Positions 1 to 5,196 of a DNA stretch of 5,196 nucleotides are shown here, in pieces (the first letter of the stretch is position 1; each line of letters opens with the position of its first letter). This stretch comes from Clostridia bacterium. GTDB taxonomy: Bacteria; Bacillota; Clostridia; Christensenellales; CAG-1252. The notes under the pieces are model-generated. The model saw only the letters and a program-made list of their open reading frames with translations. It did not search any database and was not told where the DNA came from. The stretch lies in assembly GCA_017615515.1 (NCBI GenBank), contig JAFZZX010000007.1, positions 1 to 5,196 of the forward strand. The letters run 5' to 3'. Position numbers and translations under genes: made by a program.

Positions 1-1059
1 GAGCGGGCGAAGATCCTCGCTGCGATTCTCGACCACGCGCCTTATCGCGACCTCGCGGAGAAGGTGGAGTCCCGCTACGGCGTCTCTTTGAAGATCGCGT
101 CTCCCGAGACCTTGATCATCAAGAACGCCCTCGCGCACGGCAAGGTCAATGACCTTCAGTACGACGCGAGCGTTGGGCGCATCACCTTCAGCCGCGCGAT
201 TCCGCTCGAGGACAAAAAGAAGATCATCTACGCGGGCAATCCGCAACTCATCGCGGAAGTCTGCGAGTTGCCGCTCGGGCTCCGTTTCGACAGTCTGACC
301 TTTGACGAGCAGGCTTTGGACCGCGCGCCTTTCGACCTGTCCCACGTCAAGGATGCGATCACGACCAACTTGATGAATGCGGACCTCAGAGACAAGGCAC
401 TCTATCTCCCGCTGGTCCTTTCGACCGATTCGGACTATGCCGCGGATATGCTTGCCTCTCTCGTACGCGACCTGTTCAAGGACGCGAAGGTCATCACGGT
501 GGACGCGGATGCTCTGCGGCCGAGAGATCTCGCCCGCACGAAGAATAACGCATTTCTGCGCGACCTCAGCCGCGACAAGAATAACGTGATCCTCTTCATG
601 CTGGACGGCGGCGTCGAGGAATACGTGATCGAGGAGATCACGGACTTCCTGCAAGGGGAGAAGCGCGCGGACTTCAACCTCGAATCGCCGAGTCTCTCGA
701 TCGACCTGTCGAGCGTCCTGCCGATCTGCGTCTGCGATCGCGAAAACGCTCGGAAGCTCGAAGGAGATGCGGAGATCGTGGAACTGCCGTCCTTCGGCAA
801 GCAGAGGAACGCGTGCATGATCCACTCGATCTTCGAGGAACGCAAAAAGGCGTTCGGCGTGGAGGACATGACCATCGCCCCCGAGGCGGCGGATCTGCTC
901 GCGACATTGCCGATCGACGCGGCGGAAAGCATCATCGATAAAGCGCTTCGGGCATATCGCGCCAAGAAAGGCGAGGCGATCTTGACCGAAGCAACCGTGC
1001 GCGAACGCATGAAGGCGATGCGCACCAAGACTTTTGGATTCGGAGGTAACGGATTATGA
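1..1059 (+). CDS. Degenerate AAA+-like ATPase-fold protein, 5' partial
   Basis: The reading frame is open from base 1, so the true start lies left of the window; the GTG at 64 is only an internal valine. 352 residues are visible (numbered from base 1). The C-terminal two thirds has the layout of a Lon/Clp-type AAA+ module. Residues 136-151 (LPLVLSTDSDYAADML) sit where strand 1 and the P-loop should be, but the GxxxxGKT signature is missing. Residues 196-204 (VILFMLDGG) sit where Walker B should be, but have a lone Asp instead of DE. Residues 235-246 (DLSSVLPICVCD) match the strand before sensor 1, where an Asn is usual. Residues 257-337 resemble an alpha-helical lid. I infer an ATPase fold that may no longer hydrolyse ATP and may act as an adaptor. 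The missing N-terminus could hold another domain. The gene overlaps the VirD4-like gene by 4 bp, so the two are probably translationally coupled. The exact family is not recognised. Confidence 0.6.
   Translation, partial: ERAKILAAILDHAPYRDLAEKVESRYGVSLKIASPETLIIKNALAHGKVNDLQYDASVGRITFSRAIPLEDKKKIIYAGNPQLIAEVCELPLGLRFDSLTFDEQALDRAPFDLSHVKDAITTNLMNADLRDKALYLPLVLSTDSDYAADMLASLVRDLFKDAKVITVDADALRPRDLARTKNNAFLRDLSRDKNNVILFMLDGGVEEYVIEEITDFLQGEKRADFNLESPSLSIDLSSVLPICVCDRENARKLEGDAEIVELPSFGKQRNACMIHSIFEERKKAFGVEDMTIAPEAADLLATLPIDAAESIIDKALRAYRAKKGEAILTEATVRERMKAMRTKTFGFGGNGL
1042..1047 (+). promoter_or_regulatory. Shine-Dalgarno site of the VirD4-like gene
   Basis: GGAGGT lies inside the end of the upstream gene. 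From the end of its GGAGG core there are 9 nt to the first ATG (1056) and 12 nt to the second (1059). The spacing favours the first ATG, which also forms the ATGA stop-start overlap. Confidence 0.75.
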
Positions 1060-2729
1060 TGAGAATTGAGAACAAAGTCCTTTCGGAATATGAAAACATG
1101 CGGCTTCTCCATTTCGACGAGCTGCCTGAAGATCATCCGGGAGGCGTCTATTGGGACGAATTGAAAAAGGTATATATGCCCGGCGTGCTCAAGGGCTGTT
1201 TCCGCGTGAACGGCAGGCTCAAGCTGGTCTTCTCGGAGCAGGACAACCACGTCGGCGTGGTCGCCGCGACCCGTCAGGGCAAGACCACGTCCTACATTAT
1301 CCCGACCGTGCTCGCCAACGCGATGCAGAAGATCAAGCGCAATATGGTGATCTGTGACCCGAAAGGCGAGATCTACCAGATCACCGCCGCGACCTTGAAA
1401 AAAGAAGGATACGACGTAAAACTCCTGAACTTCCGCGATCAGGATCACAGCGAATACTGGAATCCGATGACCGAGATCTTCCGCGCCTATCTGCGCGCCC
1501 GTGACACGATCGACGAAGTGAAATTGATCGACACGGACGGCGTCGCGAAGAACGAGTTCCTCGGCAGGATCTATACCAACGTGAACAAGCTGGATCGCGC
1601 GATCAACGAGGTCAAGATGCGTCGTATGGGCGAGGTGGAGAAGATGATCTCCTCTTACGCGATGATGGTCAGTCCGTCGCTCTCTCAAAGGGATCCGAGC
1701 TGGGAAGACGGCGCTCGTCAGTTGCTCGAAGCCTTCATCTACGGTATGCTCGAGGACATCGAGAGACGCGACAACCCGATCACGGAGAAGAACTTTTCGA
1801 TGAATACGCTGATCAAGATCGTCGACTCGATCAACGTGGGTGAGACCGAGGTGCGCGACTCAGGCTTCTTTACCGCGAGGAAAGAGGACTCCAAGGCGTT
1901 GATCTTGGCGCGCGACATTCTGATCTCCACACCGCGCAACACCCGCGCGGGATACTACACGACCCTGACCACCAAGCTGGCGCCCTTCCGCGAGGTCACG
2001 ACCCGCACGATCACCTCGTGCAATTCCTTTGAGTTCGCAGACCTTCTGGGAGATAAGCCCGTCGCCGTCTTCATCGACTTCCGCGACGAACTCAGGATCA
2101 GCTACCATACGATCCAGCTCTTCATCCAGTCGCTCTACACCTACCTGATCGGCGTGGCGAATACGATGCCGAATCACCGTCTGGACGTGCCGTGGTACTT
2201 CGTTCTCGACGAGTTCGGCAACTTCCCCGCGATCAAGGACTTCGACACCGTGATCTCGGCGTGCGCGGGCAGAAACATTTGGTTTATCCTGGTCATGCAG
2301 AGCTACGCGCAGCTCGACAACGTCTATGAGGCTCAGGTGGCTAAGATCGTCAGAGACAACCTGAACGTCAAGGTCTTCTTCGGGTCCAACGACTACTCCA
2401 CGTTGGCAGAGTTTTCCAACGAATGTCTCTCGCGCACGCGTATCGCCCCGACGGGCGCTCTGAACGGCGAGGACGAACATATCCGCTCCCATCAGCCCGA
2501 GACCATTCCCCTCGTGACGAGGAGCCGTCTCGCATTGCTCGAGGCAGGCGAATGCGTCGTCAGAGAGGTCGGCAGACCCGTCCTCGCGTCGAGAATGGAG
2601 CGCTATTTCCTCAGCAAGGAGATGAACGACCTGCCCAAGGCGGACGAGCGCGACTACATCTGTCGCATCGACCCGTACGACGAGAAGTATCTATACACCG
2701 TCAAGAGGCTGAGAAAGGGATTGTACTGA
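1056..2729 (+). CDS. VirD4/TraG-type coupling ATPase (soluble form)
   Basis: 557-residue P-loop ATPase of the VirD4/TraG family. In conjugation and type IV secretion these hexameric motors bring DNA or protein to the channel. Walker A is at residues 70-77 (AATRQGKT, catalytic Lys76), with Ala in place of the usual first Gly. The family motif DPKGE is at 101-105 and WNPM at 135-138. The all-alpha region contains WEDGARQLLEAF at 216-227. Walker B is at 381-389 (YFVLDEFGN, Asp385-Glu386), followed by a glutamine sensor in VMQSYAQL (413-420). The protein starts about 70 residues before Walker A and has no hydrophobic segment there, whereas classical VirD4 carries N-terminal membrane helices. Residues 140-215 form a long charged helical stretch ahead of the all-alpha motif. 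It overlaps the preceding gene by 4 bp and ends 1 bp before the next, so all three genes are probably one operon. The family call is firm. A role in conjugation is unproven, as no relaxase or channel genes are visible. Confidence 0.88.
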   Translation: MMRIENKVLSEYENMRLLHFDELPEDHPGGVYWDELKKVYMPGVLKGCFRVNGRLKLVFSEQDNHVGVVAATRQGKTTSYIIPTVLANAMQKIKRNMVICDPKGEIYQITAATLKKEGYDVKLLNFRDQDHSEYWNPMTEIFRAYLRARDTIDEVKLIDTDGVAKNEFLGRIYTNVNKLDRAINEVKMRRMGEVEKMISSYAMMVSPSLSQRDPSWEDGARQLLEAFIYGMLEDIERRDNPITEKNFSMNTLIKIVDSINVGETEVRDSGFFTARKEDSKALILARDILISTPRNTRAGYYTTLTTKLAPFREVTTRTITSCNSFEFADLLGDKPVAVFIDFRDELRISYHTIQLFIQSLYTYLIGVANTMPNHRLDVPWYFVLDEFGNFPAIKDFDTVISACAGRNIWFILVMQSYAQLDNVYEAQVAKIVRDNLNVKVFFGSNDYSTLAEFSNECLSRTRIAPTGALNGEDEHIRSHQPETIPLVTRSRLALLEAGECVVREVGRPVLASRMERYFLSKEMNDLPKADERDYICRIDPYDEKYLYTVKRLRKGLY

Positions 2730-2730
2730 T

Positions 2731-3645
2731 ATGAGTGTAGCACACGAGATTCTATCCGTGATCGCCGAGCGAGGAGAGATCACGTTACCGGAATTGCAAG
2801 TGATCCTCTCTTTACCGTATAAGACGGTCAGAGAGGGGATCCGCGAACTTGAGGACAAGAAGATGATCGTCTTCAAGGGCGGTATGACCTATGATTTGGC
2901 GAAGAGGGAATCCGATCGGGGCGCGACTCCTGCGGAGACGCGCTCGAAGCTAAGCCGCATCGAGGAGGAAATGGAGAAAGAACCCTTGATCGAAGAGATC
3001 GTCAAGTATTATGCCAAGAACCCCTCCGAACCCGTGCTGCTGAGCAGATTGCAGATCAAGTTTCGGATCGGATACGTAAAGGCGTCGCGCCTTTGGGAAA
3101 AGTGCGTCGACTGCGGCATTTTCTCGGTGACCAACCGTTTCGCGCTGACCCCCGAGGATGTCGGCGTCCTGTTCAGCAAGGAACCCGCTGAAGAGGGGAT
3201 GATGACGCGGGAAGAGTACAGAGAACATCTCCGCGCTCGCTTCCGTCGCGAGGGGGAATCCGCGGACGAAGATGGTGAGAAAAAGGGCGGATTGCATCGC
3301 TTTTTTGACGGTATCGAGGAGAGGAAGCGGGACGAGTGGGAAGACCCGTGGACGGATGCGGACGACGACTTCTCCGCCGCGGCGGCACTTCAGGATTTTG
3401 AAGAGTACTTAGACGACGATGAGGATGACTACTGTTTCGACCCGGAGAGGGCAGAGGATGAGTCCGACGCCGACGAGGCGCCCTCGGACGAAGATCCGCC
3501 TACGCCCGCGGAGCCGGATGCTTTGTCGGAGCGATTGCGCGAAGCGCGCGAACGCCTGATGCGGCGTCTTGAGGAGATTCGCAAGATGACGGACGACGAG
3601 AGCGATCTTCCGAAAAAGAAAAAGAAGAAAAAGAAAAAACCGTAA
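2731..3645 (+). CDS. Winged-helix protein with FtsK gamma-like domain, acidic region and poly-Lys tail
   Basis: 304 residues, probably a DNA-binding partner of the VirD4-like motor. Residues 1-57 look like a winged helix (ITLPELQVILSLPYKTV as helix-turn-helix, then a short wing). Residues 85-135 closely resemble the FtsK gamma domain, the winged helix that reads orienting sequences on the chromosome. The core FRIGYVKASR at 111-120, followed by a helix ending CGIFS, parallels E. coli FtsK FRIGYNRAAR and its helix ending QGIVS (recalled from memory). Residues 201-263 are highly acidic, with 30 Asp/Glu in 63. A charged amphipathic helix follows at about 264-287, then nine lysines at 295-303. No motor domain and no membrane segment are present. 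The ATG follows the previous stop (2727-2729) by one base; an AAGGGA ribosome site at 2715-2720 lies 10 nt upstream. A strong terminator follows. The protein as a whole is not a family I can name. The gamma-like assignment rests on motif recognition, not a search. Confidence 0.8.
   Translation: MSVAHEILSVIAERGEITLPELQVILSLPYKTVREGIRELEDKKMIVFKGGMTYDLAKRESDRGATPAETRSKLSRIEEEMEKEPLIEEIVKYYAKNPSEPVLLSRLQIKFRIGYVKASRLWEKCVDCGIFSVTNRFALTPEDVGVLFSKEPAEEGMMTREEYREHLRARFRREGESADEDGEKKGGLHRFFDGIEERKRDEWEDPWTDADDDFSAAAALQDFEEYLDDDEDDYCFDPERAEDESDADEAPSDEDPPTPAEPDALSERLREARERLMRRLEEIRKMTDDESDLPKKKKKKKKKP
3613..3639 (+). other. Purine-only poly-lysine tract
   Basis: Nine consecutive AAA/AAG codons (five AAA, four AAG) encode Lys295-303 just before the final Pro codon and the stop. 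The run is purely A and G, unlike the GC-rich surroundings. It is a plausible site of ribosome slowing or of length variation between strains. Confidence 0.9.
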
Positions 3646-3660
3646 ATCCGCTCAAGCGAG

Positions 3661-3694
3661 TCGCGCGCACCTAACCGTGCGCGCGATTTTTTTT
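3661..3694 (+). terminator. Rho-independent terminator of the three-gene block
   Basis: A perfect 10-bp inverted repeat, TCGCGCGCAC (3661-3670) and GTGCGCGCGA (3677-3686), encloses a 6-base loop CTAACC. It is followed directly by eight T (3687-3694). It begins 15 bases after the stop of the winged-helix gene. There is no matching T-run for the opposite strand, so it acts in the + direction only and insulates gltX from read-through. Confidence 0.93.
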
Positions 3695-3710
3695 GCCGAG
3701 GCGGAAACAG

Positions 3711-3739
3711 TTGCCAAAAGGGGGGATTTGGTCTATACT
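3711..3739 (+). promoter_or_regulatory. Sigma70-type promoter of gltX
   Basis: A -35 element TTGCCA (3711-3716) and a -10 element TATACT (3734-3739) are separated by the optimal 17 bp. Transcription should start near 3746, leaving a leader of only about 17 nt. That leaves no room for a T-box or other leader riboswitch, so any regulation would act at promoter level. The spacer holds a run of six G (3720-3725). Confidence 0.82.
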
Positions 3740-3750
3740 GAGAGGGAATC

Positions 3751-3756
3751 GGAGGA
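3751..3756 (+). promoter_or_regulatory. Shine-Dalgarno site of gltX
   Basis: GGAGGA lies 6 nt before the ATG at 3763. It fixes that start, which also places the conserved RFAPSPTG motif at the N-terminus as expected. Confidence 0.85.
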
Positions 3757-3762
3757 AACAAT

Positions 3763-5190
3763 ATGGAAGTCAGAACGAGATTCGCACCCAGTCCCACGGG
3801 CTTTATGCACATCGGCAACCTGCGCACCGCGCTTTACGCCTATCTTTTTGCGAAGAATGCGGGCGGCAAGTTCATCATCAGGATCGAGGACACCGACCAA
3901 GGCCGCTACGTCGAAGGCGCGGTGGACGTTATTTTCAATACGCTCCGCGAAGCGGGCATCGACTACGACGAGGGTCCCGGCAAGGAAGCGGGCGACTACT
4001 CCTACGTCCAGAGCGAACGCAAGGAGATTTACAAGAAGTACGCCGAGGAATTGATCCGTCGCGGCGGCGCCTATTATTGTTTCTGCAAAGGGCGCGATAT
4101 GACGGACGGCGGCACGCAGAAGTACGACAAGCGCTGCTATCGTCTCTCGAAAGAGGAGGTCGCGGAACGCCTCGCACGCGGCGACAGTTACGTCGTCAGG
4201 CAGAATATCCCCGAGACCGACGGCGTCAGCACCTATACCGACCTCGTCTACGGCGAGATCTCGGTCGCCTATAAGGATATGGAAGACGCGGTCCTTTTGA
4301 AGAGCGACGGTATGCCGACCTACAATTTCGCGAACGTCGTGGACGACCACCTAATGGGCATCACGCACGTGATCCGCGGCAACGAGTATCTGTCCAGCAC
4401 CCCGAAATACAACCTGATCTACGACGCGTTCGGTTGGGAGCGTCCGCAGTACATCCATTTGCCCCCCATTATGAAGGACAAGGAGAGGAAACTCAGCAAG
4501 CGTTACGGCGACGCGAACTTCGACGATTTCGTGAAGAAAGGCTATCTCCCCAAGGCGATCGTGAACTATATCGCCTTGCTCGGTTGGAGTCCGAAGAACA
4601 ACGAGGAAATGCTGTCGATGGAGGACTTGATCCGTCTGTTCTCGGTGGACGGCGTCTGCATCTCGCCCGCGATCTTCGACGAGGCGAAACTGCGCTGGCT
4701 CAACGCGAGCTACATCAAGAATATGACGACGGAGGAGTTCGTCCGCGTGGCGCGTCCCTTCCTCGACGCCTCCAAGGTGGGCGGCAAATACGACTACGAC
4801 CTCTTGGCGCCCCTCTTGATCCCCCGCGTGGAGATCCTGTCGGAGATCCCGTCCCTCGTGGATTTCCTGGAAGAGTACGGCGAGTACGACCTCGCGCTCT
4901 ACAATCATCAGAAGATGAAGACCGACGCCGCGGTCGCCTTGGCCGCGCTCAAAGCCGCGCTTCCCGCGGTAGAGGCGATGGACGGCTGGGATATGACGGT
5001 ATTGCACGACGCGCTCGTTTTGGCGGCGGAGCAGGCGGGTCTCAAGAAGGGACAGATGCTCTGGTCCTTCCGCATTGCGATCACCGCGCGCGCTTCTACC
5101 CCCGGCGGCGCGACCGAAATGGCGGCTCTCCTCGGCAAAGAGGAATGTATCCGCCGCTTGAAGTTCTCGATCGACCTTCTCAGTAAATAA
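3763..5190 (+). CDS. gltX: Glutamyl-tRNA synthetase
   Basis: Complete 475-residue class I aminoacyl-tRNA synthetase, the usual length for bacterial GluRS. It charges tRNA-Glu with glutamate using ATP in the cytoplasm. The N-terminus has RFAPSPTGFMHIGN (6-19), where HIGN is the HIGH signature, and RIEDTD at 40-45. The second class I signature is KLSKR at 243-247 (KMSKS equivalent), followed by GYLPKAIVNYIALLGWSP (260-277), typical of GluRS. Residues from about 320 form the helical anticodon-binding part and end normally. In the region matching the E. coli zinc site, Cys106, Cys108 and Cys125 are present but the position of the fourth ligand is Arg127, so zinc binding is doubtful. In many Bacillota the enzyme also makes Glu-tRNA-Gln for GatCAB; specificity cannot be judged here. 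The gene has its own promoter and is separated from the upstream genes by a terminator. GluRS and GlnRS are related, but length and motifs favour GluRS. Confidence 0.97.
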   Translation: MEVRTRFAPSPTGFMHIGNLRTALYAYLFAKNAGGKFIIRIEDTDQGRYVEGAVDVIFNTLREAGIDYDEGPGKEAGDYSYVQSERKEIYKKYAEELIRRGGAYYCFCKGRDMTDGGTQKYDKRCYRLSKEEVAERLARGDSYVVRQNIPETDGVSTYTDLVYGEISVAYKDMEDAVLLKSDGMPTYNFANVVDDHLMGITHVIRGNEYLSSTPKYNLIYDAFGWERPQYIHLPPIMKDKERKLSKRYGDANFDDFVKKGYLPKAIVNYIALLGWSPKNNEEMLSMEDLIRLFSVDGVCISPAIFDEAKLRWLNASYIKNMTTEEFVRVARPFLDASKVGGKYDYDLLAPLLIPRVEILSEIPSLVDFLEEYGEYDLALYNHQKMKTDAAVALAALKAALPAVEAMDGWDMTVLHDALVLAAEQAGLKKGQMLWSFRIAITARASTPGGATEMAALLGKEECIRRLKFSIDLLSK

Positions 5191-5196
5191 GCCACA

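Noticed and set aside
1..1059. Many GATC sites as a regulatory or methylation signal
   Set aside because: They come mostly from ATC isoleucine codons after a codon ending in G and show no clustering in non-coding DNA.
435..1688. Long antisense open frame of 417 codons
   Set aside because: It lies across two genes with clear motifs on the + strand, spans their overlap and encodes no recognisable domain. It reflects high G+C and codon bias.
3610..3680. Programmed frameshifting in the A-rich lysine tract to make a longer winged-helix protein
   Set aside because: The in-frame runs are preceded by G (G AAA AAG), not the A AAA AAG slippery heptamer. A -1 shift meets a stop at 3672 after about 11 codons with no recognisable sequence. 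The +1 frame stays open, but only runs through the terminator hairpin and promoter.
3720..3725. Run of six G in the gltX promoter spacer as a phase-variable switch
   Set aside because: The run is short, the current spacer is already the optimal 17 bp, and phase variation of an essential synthetase is unlikely.
3695..3762. T-box or other leader riboswitch ahead of gltX
   Set aside because: The promoter places the start of transcription near 3746, leaving a leader of about 17 nt, just enough for the ribosome site.
3733..4350. Antisense and alternate-frame open frames over the start of gltX
   Set aside because: The + strand frame encodes unmistakable GluRS motifs. The others are Arg-rich or hydrophobic shadows and run through the promoter.
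1..5196. CRISPR array, tRNA, insertion sequence or attachment site
   Set aside because: I found no spaced direct repeats, cloverleaf, transposase motif or terminal inverted repeats. The only non-coding stretch of note (3646-3762) is explained by the terminator and promoter.

Overview
The window is bacterial DNA of moderately high G+C. It has strong Shine-Dalgarno sites, tightly packed co-directional genes and a sigma70-type promoter. The style of the glutamyl-tRNA synthetase, the GGAGG ribosome sites and the gene packing suggest a Bacillota lineage, perhaps an uncultured clostridium. That assignment is inference; there is no rRNA or other marker here to fix the taxon. All four genes are on the + strand and almost every base is used.

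Positions 1-3645 hold a three-gene block. The first gene is cut by the left edge. It looks like the C-terminal part of a AAA+-type ATPase fold whose nucleotide-binding motifs are degenerate. The second overlaps it by 4 bp (ATGA). It is a VirD4/TraG-type DNA-pumping ATPase (type IV coupling protein family) with clear Walker motifs but no membrane segments. The third starts 1 bp after the second ends. It encodes a protein with an N-terminal winged helix, a second winged helix that closely resembles the FtsK gamma (DNA-orienting) domain, a strongly acidic low-complexity region and a nine-lysine tail. The spacing implies one transcript and probably one complex: a soluble VirD4-like motor, a separate DNA-binding partner carrying an FtsK gamma-like module, and a degenerate AAA+ partner. 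No relaxase, VirB-type channel protein, integrase or transposase is visible in the window, so conjugation is not demonstrated.

Positions 3646-3762 are a compact intergenic junction. It has a 10-bp perfect GC-rich hairpin followed by eight T (terminator), then a near-consensus promoter (TTGCCA, 17 bp, TATACT) and a GGAGGA ribosome site. Positions 3763-5190 encode a complete glutamyl-tRNA synthetase (gltX), which is transcriptionally separate from the block upstream. Only six bases follow its stop codon.

The most interesting element is the three-gene block. It may be a split DNA translocase in which the FtsK-like motor and gamma functions sit on different polypeptides and the motor is of the VirD4 class.
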